Shown piece after piece: positions 16,271-24,692 of a stretch of DNA of 64,000 nt (its first letter is position 1; the number at the start of each line of letters is the position of its first letter). The notes under the pieces are model-generated. The model was not told the origin of the DNA. It worked only from the letters and a program-made list of their open reading frames with translations, and made no database searches. Source of the stretch: Glaesserella sp041814905 (GTDB taxonomy: Bacteria > Pseudomonadota > Gammaproteobacteria > Enterobacterales > Pasteurellaceae); assembly GCF_041814905.1 (NCBI RefSeq), contig NZ_JBGXYA010000036.1, forward strand, positions 33,306-97,305, given 5' to 3'. A program made the position numbers and the translations under genes.

Positions 16271-18048
16271 TCAGACTTAATGCGGAACAACTCCAAGGGA
16301 AGCTGGATTTTATCGACCATTATATTCAAGCAAATAATGCGGCGGACGGCTCAAAAATGGATGCTAATGCCAATGTCAGCCAAAAGAACATTGCTACAAT
16401 GGAAAATGAACTTATGAAGGATTTCTTTGTGCAGGTTAATCGCGCTAAAGTCAGTAATAAAATAGCAGAACTTTTCGGAAAAGATTTAGCCGCAGAATAT
16501 TTACGTCAAATTGAAGATCATGAAATCTACGTTCACGATGAAACCAGCCTGAAACCTTATTGTGTTTCAGTGACACTCTACCCTTTCTTGCACGACGGAT
16601 TGAGTAAGCTCGGCGGCGAATCCAAAGCGCCAAACCATCTGGCATCTTTTTGCGGTTCTTTTATCAATTTAGTCTTCGCCATCAGCTCACAATTTGCCGG
16701 GGCGGTGGCTACCGTGGAGTTTTTAACTTATTTTGACTATTTCGCCCGCCGAGATTATGGAGAGAATTATCTTGAAACGCACCATAATGAAGTCGAAAGC
16801 CATCTACAGCAAGTCATCTATAGTTTGAACCAACCCGCAGCAGCACGCGGTTATCAAAGTGTATTTTGGAATATTTCGGTTTTCGACCGCTATTATTTCG
16901 ATGCAATGTTCGGTGATTTTGTATTCCCCGATTTATCCGCACCGAATTGGCACACCGTTTCCGCTTTACAAGATTTCTTTATGCGTTGGTTCAATAAAGA
17001 GCGTAGCAAAGCCATCTTGACTTTTCCGGTCGTGACCGCCGCCATGCTGACCGAAAACGGCAAATGTAAAGACGGCCATTTTGCCGATAAAATGGCACAA
17101 GAGCTGTCCGAAGGAAATTCTTTCTTTATCTATCAATCGGATAACCCTGATTCTCTCGCCTCCTGCTGCCGTTTACGTAACGAAATCAGCGACCATACGT
17201 TTTCCTACTCGTTAGGTGCAGGCGGCGTGGCGACCGGTTCGATTAATGTCATCACCCTAAATATGAACCGTTTGGAACAAGACGGGCGGAATTTAACTGA
17301 AGAAGTCGGTAAAATTCATCAATATCAATATGCGTACCGCAAATTGATGGAAGAATATTTATCCGCAGGAATGCTGCCGGTTTATGATGCCGGATTTATC
17401 TCGCTGAATAAGCAATTCCTCACCATCGGCATTAACGGTATGGCGGAAGCCGCGGAATTTCATAGCATTAAAGTCGGCTATAATCCGGAATATGTTGATT
17501 TTGTCCGCCAACGTTTATTTGCAATTTATTCAGCAAATCAGACCGCTTGTAAACAATACGGCGTGAAATTTAATACCGAATTTGTCCCGGCGGAAAATCT
17601 TGGGGTAAAAAATGCCAAATGGGATAAAGCCGCGGGTTATGTTGTGCCACGCGATTGCTACAATTCCTATTTCTATATTGTGGAAGATGAAGAGATCAAT
17701 GCGCTGGATAAATTTATGCTGCACGGAAAAGAACTTGTGGAGTGGTTAGACGGCGGTTCTGCCTTGCATTTAAATTTAGACGAAGCACTCAGTTTCAGTG
17801 GCTACCGCTCGCTATTGGATATCGCGGCGCAAACCGGCTGCAACTATTTCTGTATCAACGTAAAAATCACCATCTGTAACGAATGCGCGCATATCGACAA
17901 ACGCACTTTACGCTTGTGTAGTTGCTGCGGCTCACAAAACATTGATTACGGCACAAGAGTCATTGGTTATTTGAAACGGGTTTCCGCTTTCAGCTCCGCC
18001 CGTCAGAAAGAACATTCATTAAGGCATTATCACCGTAAAGCCGCGTAA
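16267..18048 (+). CDS. nrdD: Anaerobic (class III) ribonucleoside-triphosphate reductase, short form
   Basis: 593 residues. It reduces ribonucleotides to deoxyribonucleotides anaerobically with a glycyl radical. The radical site is G567 in RVIGYLKRVS. A C-terminal zinc site has CNEC and CSCC pairs, and ASCCRLRN carries active-site cysteines. The chain starts MIRLNAEQLQGKLDFID and shows no N-terminal ATP-cone; enteric NrdD is about 710 residues with one. The length is close to the phage T4 type. An upstream in-frame start would overlap nrdG by over 100 bases and is rejected. An uptake signal (17541-17550) lies inside the gene. Confidence 0.9.
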   Translation: MIRLNAEQLQGKLDFIDHYIQANNAADGSKMDANANVSQKNIATMENELMKDFFVQVNRAKVSNKIAELFGKDLAAEYLRQIEDHEIYVHDETSLKPYCVSVTLYPFLHDGLSKLGGESKAPNHLASFCGSFINLVFAISSQFAGAVATVEFLTYFDYFARRDYGENYLETHHNEVESHLQQVIYSLNQPAAARGYQSVFWNISVFDRYYFDAMFGDFVFPDLSAPNWHTVSALQDFFMRWFNKERSKAILTFPVVTAAMLTENGKCKDGHFADKMAQELSEGNSFFIYQSDNPDSLASCCRLRNEISDHTFSYSLGAGGVATGSINVITLNMNRLEQDGRNLTEEVGKIHQYQYAYRKLMEEYLSAGMLPVYDAGFISLNKQFLTIGINGMAEAAEFHSIKVGYNPEYVDFVRQRLFAIYSANQTACKQYGVKFNTEFVPAENLGVKNAKWDKAAGYVVPRDCYNSYFYIVEDEEINALDKFMLHGKELVEWLDGGSALHLNLDEALSFSGYRSLLDIAAQTGCNYFCINVKITICNECAHIDKRTLRLCSCCGSQNIDYGTRVIGYLKRVSAFSSARQKEHSLRHYHRKAA

Positions 18049-18070
18049 AACCGCTTGAGTTTCATAATAG

Positions 18071-18097
18071 AAAAGCCTCCTCCACAAGTGGAGGAGG
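18071..18097 (-). terminator. Rho-independent terminator of the ygfB-like gene
   Basis: Ten-base stem CCTCCTCCAC / GTGGAGGAGG (18076-18085 with 18088-18097). Read on the minus strand it is followed by a T-run (complement of AAAA at 18071-18074). The plus side lacks a T-run, so it mainly serves the minus-strand gene. Confidence 0.85.
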
Positions 18098-18151
18098 AAA
18101 CAAGAAAAAACAAGCGGTCAGTTTTCAACGATTTTTTGCAAATTCAAGACG

Positions 18152-18700
18152 TTAATGTAACTTCGGCTTTTCCGCCATTTTCGGTGAGGCAAAATGGCTG
18201 TGTAAAAACAGTGTGACTATGCGTAGATATTCAACAATCTCTTCACCGGCATCAAGCAACGCTTCACTGCTTTCGTCTTCATCATAACCAAGTCTGGCGA
18301 TTTCATCTAAATCATCGATCGCTTCATTCACTTCATCATTTTCACGCGACAATTTCGGTTGAGCCAAACCTAACCCCGAAATAAAATGCCCCGTCCAATC
18401 AGCAATATTATCGGCTAAGACAAAACCGTCTTCCTCTTCAGGTAGCCACAATGAAAAAAGCGTATTGGCTTCATCAAAACTTTCGCTTAATTGTCGGTAA
18501 AATTCGCTCAATGCCGCTAAAGGCGCTTGAGAAAAGGCGTGCCCATCGTTCATAAACTGATATGTTAAGGTTTTCCAAGAGTCGTCTTGAATACCGCCGG
18601 CGATTAATCCGCTTAAAAAACCGTGAAATTCGGCTGGGGAATAATCGATTTGAAGCTGAGAAATCAGCTGTTTAAATTCGTTTGATTGCAAAATAGCCAT
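18152..18700 (-). CDS. ygfB: UPF0149 family protein, YgfB-like
   Basis: 182 residues of the YgfB/YecA-like helical family. Typical pieces are SPAEFHGFLSGLIAGG near the start and EDEDESS-like acidic stretches in the last third (DEIARLGYDEDESSE). It is cytosolic. In enteric bacteria ygfB lies next to zapA and the 6S RNA gene, divergent from zapA as here. The molecular role is poorly defined; there is no catalytic signature. Confidence 0.88.
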   Translation of the reverse strand: MAILQSNEFKQLISQLQIDYSPAEFHGFLSGLIAGGIQDDSWKTLTYQFMNDGHAFSQAPLAALSEFYRQLSESFDEANTLFSLWLPEEEDGFVLADNIADWTGHFISGLGLAQPKLSRENDEVNEAIDDLDEIARLGYDEDESSEALLDAGEEIVEYLRIVTLFLHSHFASPKMAEKPKLH

Positions 18701-18774
18701 AGCCTATTATTTGTGATTTATTCAAAGGGTGGCATAATAGCAAAAATTTTTGTGTTCGTGAGGATTTCCCGACA

Positions 18775-19101
18775 ATGTCGAAGAATAATATTGAATTATC
18801 GCTTTTTGGGCAGGTGCTTCGCCTTTACTGCCCGCCGGAACAGCAAGAAGCGTTATTAGCGTCCGCGCAACGTTTAGAAGAACGTGTCGCCGTACTTAAA
18901 GAGCAATCCGGCATTATCCAGCTTGAAAAAGTGCTTTCTATCGTGGCACTGAATTTAAATTACGAGCTGGAGCAAGAACAGCGCAAAAACGTAGAAAATA
19001 AAAATGTGTTAATGGCATGTGTGCAGCAATTAGACAATTCATTGGCAAAATTTCAGTCAACGAATATTGATGCCATGTCTGTTGCTCAAGAAAATGACTA
19101 A
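18775..19101 (+). CDS. zapA: Cell division protein ZapA
   Basis: 108 residues, typical ZapA length. The N-terminal globular part starts ELSLFGQVLRLYCPPEQQEAL and the C-terminal two-thirds is coiled coil. ZapA binds FtsZ and cross-links protofilaments in the Z-ring. The gene order ygfB (divergent)-zapA-6S RNA-ygfA is conserved with Escherichia coli. Confidence 0.92.
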   Translation: MSKNNIELSLFGQVLRLYCPPEQQEALLASAQRLEERVAVLKEQSGIIQLEKVLSIVALNLNYELEQEQRKNVENKNVLMACVQQLDNSLAKFQSTNIDAMSVAQEND

Positions 19102-19170
19102 TAGCATAAATTCCTGCATTTTCTTGATCTGAACACTAGGAAAAACGATCAAATTCCGTTAGTATTCTTA

Positions 19171-19346
19171 TTGCCTGAGGTGTACGTTGTGAGTTACGTC
19201 CCTGAGCCGATATTTAAAACACTTTGAGTTGAGCTCTTATATTGTTGGTGAGCAGGCTCGTTCGACGAGAAGCCTAAAAACGGTAATGTTCGACTCCCTT
19301 GAACCGTCTGGTTCAAGGACCACAACGAATGACGGCACTTCGGGTC
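19171..19346 (+). ncRNA. ssrS: 6S RNA
   Basis: About 176 bases between zapA and ygfA, the conserved place of ssrS. It carries recognisable 6S segments: CCCTGAGCCGATATTT, GGTGAGCAGGCTCG, GAGAAGCC and the hairpin CTTGAACC...GGTTCAAG. The ends pair (CCTGAGGTG with CACTTCGGG). 6S RNA mimics an open promoter and holds sigma-70 RNA polymerase in stationary phase. The ends are estimated to within a few bases. Confidence 0.92.
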
Positions 19347-19356
19347 TTTTTTATTT

Positions 19357-19935
19357 ATGACAAAATCTTCCCCTTACGAACTTCGTCAGCAATTACGCCA
19401 AACCATGCGTGCATTGCGTCTCGGCTTAACACCGGTACAACAAACCTTTGCCGCGCAACAAATTATTCCTAAGGCATTAACATTAATTGAACACTATCAA
19501 GCAACCCGTCTTGCTTTTTATCTGCCTTTTAACGGTGAGATTTCTCCGATTCCGTTAATTGAACGGCTACAAACGCTGAACAAAAAAATTTATCTACCGG
19601 TACTACATCCTTTTAGTGCACATCAACTGCTGTTTTTGGAATATCACTCACCGCAGGATTTGGAAACCAACCGCTTCGGCATCCTTCAACCCAAACTTGA
19701 TGTACGTAATGTTCTACCGCTAAACGAATTAGAGATGATTTTCGTGCCGCTTGTCGCCTGTGATCAACAAGGCAATCGCTTAGGTATGGGCGGTGGTTTT
19801 TATGATAGAACCCTTGCTCAAGCCAAACATTTAGTGAGCGTAGGTTTGGCTCATCGCAACCAACAAGTTGAACAACTGCCCGTTGAAAGTTGGGATGAAC
19901 CTCTTACGCATTTAATTCTCGGAGATTGCGAATAA
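19357..19935 (+). CDS. 5-formyltetrahydrofolate cyclo-ligase
   Basis: 192 residues. The enzyme converts 5-formyl-THF to 5,10-methenyl-THF using ATP. The signature LGMGGGFYDRTLA (ATP/folate loop) is at about 145-157 and FYLPFNGEIS near 52-61. It lies ten bases after 6S RNA, as ygfA (fau) does in Escherichia coli, so it can be co-transcribed with that RNA. Its stop overlaps the next start by one base (TAATG). Confidence 0.93.
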   Translation: MTKSSPYELRQQLRQTMRALRLGLTPVQQTFAAQQIIPKALTLIEHYQATRLAFYLPFNGEISPIPLIERLQTLNKKIYLPVLHPFSAHQLLFLEYHSPQDLETNRFGILQPKLDVRNVLPLNELEMIFVPLVACDQQGNRLGMGGGFYDRTLAQAKHLVSVGLAHRNQQVEQLPVESWDEPLTHLILGDCE

Positions 19936-20378
19936 TGGCGCTCAAACTTCCCCCACCGCTTGTGGCGTTAATCTGTGCAATCATTATCTATTTTCTTCCG
20001 AATTATGCCGAACCCAATCTGATTTACCGCGCCGCTGCACTGTTTTTTATATTATTTGCCGCGGTTGTCGATATTTCAGGGCTGATTGCGTTTTACCAAA
20101 ACAAAACGACAATTAATCCGCTAAATCCAAGTAAAACGGTCCGTCTCACTACGCATGGCATCTACCGTTTTACCCGAAATCCAATGTATCTCGGTTTGGC
20201 AAGCTTATTGATTGCATGGTCGCTGTGGCTGGGCAATGCTTTCGCATTTTTGGTCGTTTGGGGATTTATCGCCTACATCACCCGCTTCCAAATTCTGCCG
20301 GAGGAGCGGATTCTCGAACAAAAATTCGGCGAAGAATACCGCACCTATCAACAAAAAGTACCACGGTGGCTTTGGTAG
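19935..20378 (+). CDS. Isoprenylcysteine carboxyl methyltransferase-like membrane protein
   Basis: 147 residues with four to five hydrophobic helices. The C-terminal part holds HGIYRFTRNPMYLG and EERILEQKFGEEYRTY, which is the PEMT/ICMT signature for SAM binding in integral membrane methyltransferases. The substrate in bacteria of this type is unknown. A TTG further up (19926) is less likely than the ATG overlapping the ygfA stop. An uptake signal begins six bases after the stop. Confidence 0.85.
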   Translation: MALKLPPPLVALICAIIIYFLPNYAEPNLIYRAAALFFILFAAVVDISGLIAFYQNKTTINPLNPSKTVRLTTHGIYRFTRNPMYLGLASLLIAWSLWLGNAFAFLVVWGFIAYITRFQILPEERILEQKFGEEYRTYQQKVPRWLW

Positions 20379-20471
20379 CGCAGACAAGCGGTCGGTTTGT
20401 GAGAAAATTTTGCAAAATTTGCAAAAAAATCGGACAATCTCACCGCTTGTATCGATTAAAAGGAACAAATT

Positions 20472-20831
20472 ATGTCTACTCAATACCCTGAAACTATTTT
20501 CAGTAAAATTATCCGCAAAGAAATTCCGGCAAACATTGTTTATCAAGATGAACTGGTCACCGCATTCCGCGATATTTCGCCGCAGGCTAAAACCCACATT
20601 TTGATTATTCCGAACAAATTTATCCCAACCGTTAATCATGTTACGGCTGAAGATGAGCAAACGTTAGGACGCTTATTCACTGTTGCAGCCAAAATTGCCA
20701 AAGAAGAAGGTATTGCCGAAGACGGCTACCGTTTGATCATGAACTGCAACAAACATGGCGGACAAGAAGTATTCCATATTCATATGCACCTTGTTGGCGG
20801 CGAGCCGCTCGGTAAAATGTTGGCAAAATAA
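20472..20831 (+). CDS. hinT: HIT-family purine nucleoside phosphoramidase
   Basis: 119 residues. The histidine triad is HIHMHLV near residue 106, and the N-terminal IFSKIIRKEIPANIVYQDE matches HinT. It hydrolyses AMP-linked phosphoramidates and acyl-adenylates. AGGAAC precedes the ATG. It starts the run hinT-ycfL-thiK, an order kept with enteric bacteria, with gaps of one base or short overlaps. Confidence 0.95.
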   Translation: MSTQYPETIFSKIIRKEIPANIVYQDELVTAFRDISPQAKTHILIIPNKFIPTVNHVTAEDEQTLGRLFTVAAKIAKEEGIAEDGYRLIMNCNKHGGQEVFHIHMHLVGGEPLGKMLAK

Positions 20832-20832
20832 T

Positions 20833-21204
20833 ATGTTATTCAAAAAATTCTTCATGCCTGCACTATTTGGCTTACTTCTCGGTGCCTGTTCCAGCTCGCC
20901 GACCAGCTATTTGCCAAATGGAACTCAGCCGATTGTCAACATTGAGGCGAATATCAATTCGTTGATCAATGTTGAAGCGTCATCGAATGCCTTAACCGTC
21001 GTTAACAAAACGGCTCGCCCGCTTAGCTTGCTCTATACGCTGATTTGGTACGATAAAGATGGTGTAACCCAAACGACAAACGGCGCGGAAAACCCGCCTT
21101 GGCATACTTTACAGCTCGAAGCGGAACAGAAATCTGCCCTGCAGCTAGACAAACCGAGTACAGAAAGCGAAAACTACCGTATTTACCTACGCAGTAGTCG
21201 ATGA
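20833..21204 (+). CDS. YcfL-like lipoprotein (DUF1425)
   Basis: 123 residues. A lipoprotein signal peptide ends in LLGACSSS, with the lipid-bearing cysteine near residue 18. The mature part is a small beta-rich domain (NIEANINSLINVEAS, LYTLIWYDKDG) like Escherichia coli YcfL, which also follows hinT. The ATG at 20833 comes one base after the hinT stop; longer upstream frames would run inside hinT and are rejected. Function unknown; envelope-located. Confidence 0.82.
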   Translation: MLFKKFFMPALFGLLLGACSSSPTSYLPNGTQPIVNIEANINSLINVEASSNALTVVNKTARPLSLLYTLIWYDKDGVTQTTNGAENPPWHTLQLEAEQKSALQLDKPSTESENYRIYLRSSR

Positions 21205-21956
21205 ACGCATTAGCATGGTTGACGCAAACCAAAGCGCAAGCGGTTCGTTCCGTGCAACCATTGCACGGATTGACCGCGTGTAGCCAATTGATAGAACTGG
21301 AAAACGGCGAACGCTACGTATGGCGCAAGCAGAGCAGACGGGCAACGGATTATGGCATAAACTACTCGCAAGAAGCGGTGATATTGGCAGCCATAGCCGA
21401 ATTCGGATTCTCACCGGTTCCCTGCTACGTCTCTTCACAAGAAACCTTGCTTCACTGGCTTGAAGGCGAGCAGCCGAAACAATTCGACGATCAGTTGTTG
21501 CAACAACTGGCAGCATTGCTCGCCAAACTGCACCGTTTGGATTTACAAACGGTCTTTTTCGGCAAAAAATTGGCAAAACTCGATCTTGCCGAGCGTTGTT
21601 ATACTTTATGGAAAACACTCTCCTCAAATCAACAAGCTGAATTGGGCTTTTCACCGCCATTTAACCGGGTCGAACCGTTTGCAGCGGCACTTTGCCATCA
21701 CGATATCCACCTTGCCAATTTGGTTACCCGTTCAAATAGATTGTTTTTAATTGATTGGGAATATGCAGCCGTCTCCGATCCGGCATTGGAACTTGCGATG
21801 ATTATTCACGGCAACGCACTGATTTCCGCACAACAAGCGGTCTTTTTGAACGGTTATTTTGCAAAAAATCCGCTCAATCGCACCGCTTGTATCGCCAAAA
21901 TGAAAGAATATCTGCCTGAAATTGAAAAACTTAATCGATTATGGTTTGCGCTTTAG
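21201..21956 (+). CDS. Thiamine kinase-like phosphotransferase
   Basis: 251 residues of the APH/choline-kinase fold. The catalytic loop is LCHHDIHLANLV near 163-174 and the metal-binding aspartate lies in LIDWEYA near 184-190. Position after hinT-ycfL matches thiK (ycfN), which phosphorylates thiamine in salvage. The start overlaps the ycfL-like gene by four bases (ATGA). Specificity for thiamine is inferred from gene order; a choline or amino-sugar substrate cannot be excluded. Confidence 0.78.
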   Translation: MNALAWLTQTKAQAVRSVQPLHGLTACSQLIELENGERYVWRKQSRRATDYGINYSQEAVILAAIAEFGFSPVPCYVSSQETLLHWLEGEQPKQFDDQLLQQLAALLAKLHRLDLQTVFFGKKLAKLDLAERCYTLWKTLSSNQQAELGFSPPFNRVEPFAAALCHHDIHLANLVTRSNRLFLIDWEYAAVSDPALELAMIIHGNALISAQQAVFLNGYFAKNPLNRTACIAKMKEYLPEIEKLNRLWFAL

Positions 21957-21984
21957 CATATTGTAGATAAAATTATCACCCAAT

Positions 21985-21999
21985 TGAGAACCATTTTTA
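21985..21999. promoter_or_regulatory. Weak second Fur-like sequence
   Basis: TGAGAACCATTTTTA matches the 7-1-7 Fur pattern at about 10 of 14 defined bases. It lies 36 bases before the stronger site. It may extend Fur binding, but alone it would not be convincing. Confidence 0.3.
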
Positions 22000-22022
22000 T
22001 TTGTAAAAGAGTGTAAACCGAC

Positions 22023-22051
22023 TTGTCTTTGTTTTTGAGAATCAATATCAT
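22023..22051 (+). promoter_or_regulatory. Sigma-70 promoter for a candidate small RNA
   Basis: TTGTCT (22023-22028), a 17-base spacer and TATCAT (22046-22051) form a good sigma-70 promoter. No protein start lies close downstream before the terminator. Confidence 0.65.
22036..22050. promoter_or_regulatory. Fur box
   Basis: TGAGAATCAATATCA differs from the 7-1-7 Fur consensus TGATAAT-N-ATTATCA at two positions. It covers the spacer and the -10 element of the promoter at 22023-22051, so Fur-iron would block initiation. Confidence 0.65.
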
Positions 22052-22057
22052 TTAGTC

Positions 22058-22127
22058 ACTTCAAAAATAATAGGTAATCACTCCAACTCTTACGCCTCAT
22101 TCCCCCACAAAATGAGGCGTTTTTTTT
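22058..22127 (+). ncRNA. Candidate iron-responsive small RNA (RyhB/HrrF-like)
   Basis: About 70 bases from the predicted start site (seven bases after the -10) to the T-run of a strong terminator. The first 34 bases are A/C/T-rich and look unstructured; the rest is the terminator hairpin with a CCCCCAC loop. A Fur box over the promoter predicts expression when iron is scarce. Haemophilus has a Fur-controlled small RNA, HrrF, and enteric bacteria have RyhB; no sequence match was tested here. The 5' end is predicted only. Confidence 0.55.
22092..22127 (+). terminator. Rho-independent terminator before tyrS
   Basis: Perfect ten-base stem ACGCCTCATT / AATGAGGCGT (22092-22101 with 22111-22120) followed by eight T residues. 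It ends the candidate small RNA and possibly read-through from thiK. Confidence 0.92.
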
Positions 22128-22205
22128 CGCCTTTTCCCTATGATTTTCATTTCATCCCGTTATAATACCGAGTATTTTTCGCTTTATACAGAATAAGGAC
22201 ACATA

Positions 22206-23396
22206 ATGACTCAATCTATTGATACTATTCTCGCCGAACTGAAACGTGGCGTAGAAGAAGTTTACTCCGAAGCAGATCTCATCGAAAAATTAAAAGAAAA
22301 CCGTCCGTTGCGCGTAAAACTTGGCGCAGATCCAACCGCTCCCGATATTCATTTAGGTCATACCGTAGTATTAAACAAACTACGTCAATTCCAGAATTTT
22401 GGTCACGAAGTGATTTTCTTAATCGGTGACTTCACCGCAACCGTGGGCGATCCTTCGGGTAAAAACACAACCCGCCCGCCGCTTTCTCGTGAAGATGTGC
22501 TACGCAATGCGGAAACCTATAAAGAACAGATCTACAAAATTCTCGACCCGCAAAAAACCCGTATCGTGTTTAACTCCGATTGGTTAGGTGAATTGGGTAC
22601 CATTGGTATGATTCGCTTAGCATCAAACTATACGGTCGCTCGTATGCTTGAGCGTGATGATTTCAAAAAACGTTTTGCCAATAACCAATCTATTGCGATT
22701 CACGAATTTATCTACCCGTTATTGCAAGGTCATGATTCTGTTGCTTTGGAAGCGGATATTGAACTTGGCGGTACAGACCAAACTTTCAACCTGTTGATCG
22801 GTCGTGAATTGCAAAAAGCCGCAGGGCAAAAACCGCAAGTGGCAATGACTTTACCGCTTTTGGTCGGCTTAGACGGCGAGAAAAAAATGTCAAAATCCCT
22901 GGGCAACTACATCGGTGTGACCGAAGTTCCTAACGAAATGTTCGGTAAAATTATGTCGATTTCGGATGAATTGATGTGGGATTGGTATAACTTACTTTCA
23001 TTCCGTCCATTGGCAGAAATCGCCCAATTAAAAGCCGATGTTGAAGCAGGAAAAAACCCGCGTGATGTGAAAATTCTGTTAGCGAAAGAGATTATCGCAC
23101 GCTTCCACTCAGAAGCCGATGCCGATACTGCAGAGCAAGAGTTTATCAATCGTTTCCAAAAAGGTGCATTACCGGATGAAATGCCTGAATTCACCTTTGA
23201 AGGCGAAATCGGCTTAGCGGCATTGTTAAAAGAAGCCGGTTTAGTACCTTCCACGTCTGAAGCAATTCGTTCTGCACAGCAAGGCGGCGTGAAAATTGAT
23301 GGCGAAAAAATCGATGATGTGAAACAAAATGCGCAAAAAGGGACTTTTGTTTATCAAGTCGGTAAACGTAAATTTGCAAGAGTAACAGTGAAATAG
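22206..23396 (+). CDS. tyrS: Tyrosyl-tRNA synthetase
   Basis: 396 residues, the shorter TyrRS type common in Pasteurellaceae. The class I signatures are HLGHTVV (HIGH-like, residues 48-54) and KKMSKS near residue 227. A C-terminal S4 RNA-binding domain (about 335-396) ends in GKRKFARVTVK. It charges tRNA-Tyr in the cytosol. A terminator directly upstream (22092-22127) makes it an independent unit, and another follows it. Confidence 0.97.
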   Translation: MTQSIDTILAELKRGVEEVYSEADLIEKLKENRPLRVKLGADPTAPDIHLGHTVVLNKLRQFQNFGHEVIFLIGDFTATVGDPSGKNTTRPPLSREDVLRNAETYKEQIYKILDPQKTRIVFNSDWLGELGTIGMIRLASNYTVARMLERDDFKKRFANNQSIAIHEFIYPLLQGHDSVALEADIELGGTDQTFNLLIGRELQKAAGQKPQVAMTLPLLVGLDGEKKMSKSLGNYIGVTEVPNEMFGKIMSISDELMWDWYNLLSFRPLAEIAQLKADVEAGKNPRDVKILLAKEIIARFHSEADADTAEQEFINRFQKGALPDEMPEFTFEGEIGLAALLKEAGLVPSTSEAIRSAQQGGVKIDGEKIDDVKQNAQKGTFVYQVGKRKFARVTVK

Positions 23397-23416
23397 CCTT
23401 ATTTCCCCATATATTT

Positions 23417-23441
23417 AAAGCGTAGATTTATTCTACGCTTT
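23417..23441 (+). terminator. Rho-independent terminator of tyrS
   Basis: Stem AAAGCGTAGA / TCTACGCTTT with a five-base loop and a short T-rich tail, 20 bases after the tyrS stop. It may also act on the convergent peroxidase gene. Confidence 0.85.
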
Positions 23442-23480
23442 TAATTTGCTTTATTTAATGAGACAAAAATGCCTTCCGAT

Positions 23481-24644
23481 TTATTTGCTATTCCCGATTA
23501 GCCTTTCATAACGTGCATCCGTTAACGTTTTTAGAAATGCTTCTAGCGCATCGATATCTTCATCGGATAACGGTTTACTTTTAAGATCGTCAAAAGCGAT
23601 CGTCGGATGGTATTCCGAAGCCTCCCACACTTTACCGGTTTCCGGATTATGCGTTCTTACAGGATTATTGAAGTGATCTAAATAAAGCAATACTGTACGT
23701 AGCTCACGAAAAACACCGTTGTGCATATAAGGAGCGGTAACCGCAACATTGCGTAACGTCGGCACCTTAAATTTACCTTTTTGATTAATATCCCCTCTTA
23801 CCATCGGGTTATCCAACAAACCGTTATCAACAAAGTCTGCAGGCAGTCGGTTATGTTCAATCAAATACGGATTACTTGGCACACCGATATTGTAATAGCG
23901 ATAGTTAGTAAAGGTTTCTTGTCGATGATTTGTCTGCGAATGAAGTTGATGGCAGTTGCTACAGTGAGTTCTATTCTTATCGAAAAACAGATCACGCCCT
24001 TGCTGTTCCAGCGGAGTAAAGTGATATTCACCGATTAATGCCTTATCGTATTTAGCATCAAAAGGCGCAAGTAACCGTTTTTCTTGCTGAAATACCGCAA
24101 TAGCATCTTCCATTGCAGCATAAATCGAATCCACGTTATCCCAAATATTTTGTCCGTAATGGTGAGTCAACAATTCGGCATACATCGGAATTTGCCATAA
24201 CCGTTTCGCTACCGATAATTTATCCGGCATTCCCATTTCAAGCGGATCAAGCGGTGGCATTCCCGCTTGTTTTTGCAAATTTTGCGCTCGACCATCCCAA
24301 AATTGCCCGCCGATATAATGCTGCGATTTTTCATCAAAATGAAATTCCGGTGAAAATTTCGCATAGAGCATAGTCGGCGCATTCCGTTTGCCAAATTTGG
24401 TTAAGTCATCGCCTTGCGAAACCATACCTTTTGCACTACTTTCACGAACATCGATAAATGCATGATCTTGGTCATGACAACTGGCACAATTTTGGTTACC
24501 GTGCAACGAGAGTGAACGATCAAAAAACAAAATCTGACCTAACAAAGCTTTATCAATACCGTTTTGCGGCATTGCCCGAGGTTCGGCTTCTAATGCTGAT
24601 GCCATGAGCGGCATCAGCATGAAAACGTAGAGACTGTTTTTCAT
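23481..24644 (-). CDS. Dihaem cytochrome c peroxidase / MauG-family protein
   Basis: 387 residues with a signal peptide (about 1-20). Two haem sites are visible: CASCH near residue 52 and CSNCH near residue 220. MHNGVF near residue 300 belongs to the second haem domain of the family. Such periplasmic enzymes reduce hydrogen peroxide with electrons from the quinol/cytochrome chain. GGGAG lies eight bases before the ATG at 24644; in-frame starts at 24650 and 24659 are too close to that site. It needs the Ccm system, of which ccmEF are in this window. A MauG-like modifying role cannot be excluded. Confidence 0.87.
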   Translation of the reverse strand: MKNSLYVFMLMPLMASALEAEPRAMPQNGIDKALLGQILFFDRSLSLHGNQNCASCHDQDHAFIDVRESSAKGMVSQGDDLTKFGKRNAPTMLYAKFSPEFHFDEKSQHYIGGQFWDGRAQNLQKQAGMPPLDPLEMGMPDKLSVAKRLWQIPMYAELLTHHYGQNIWDNVDSIYAAMEDAIAVFQQEKRLLAPFDAKYDKALIGEYHFTPLEQQGRDLFFDKNRTHCSNCHQLHSQTNHRQETFTNYRYYNIGVPSNPYLIEHNRLPADFVDNGLLDNPMVRGDINQKGKFKVPTLRNVAVTAPYMHNGVFRELRTVLLYLDHFNNPVRTHNPETGKVWEASEYHPTIAFDDLKSKPLSDEDIDALEAFLKTLTDARYERLIGNSK

Positions 24645-24662
24645 TATCATCACTCCCAAAAT

Positions 24663-24688
24663 AAAAAACGCCCCTTGCGAGGCGTTTT
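24663..24688 (-). terminator. Rho-independent terminator of rho
   Basis: Stem AAAACGCC / GGCGTTTT (24665-24672 with 24681-24688). On the minus strand it is followed by a T-rich run. It lies between the rho stop and the peroxidase start. Confidence 0.85.
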
Positions 24689-24692
24689 ATGA

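Noticed and set aside
15797..18048. Prophage origin for the short nrdD
   Set aside because: No phage genes, attachment sites or composition shift around it, and chromosomal regulators control it.
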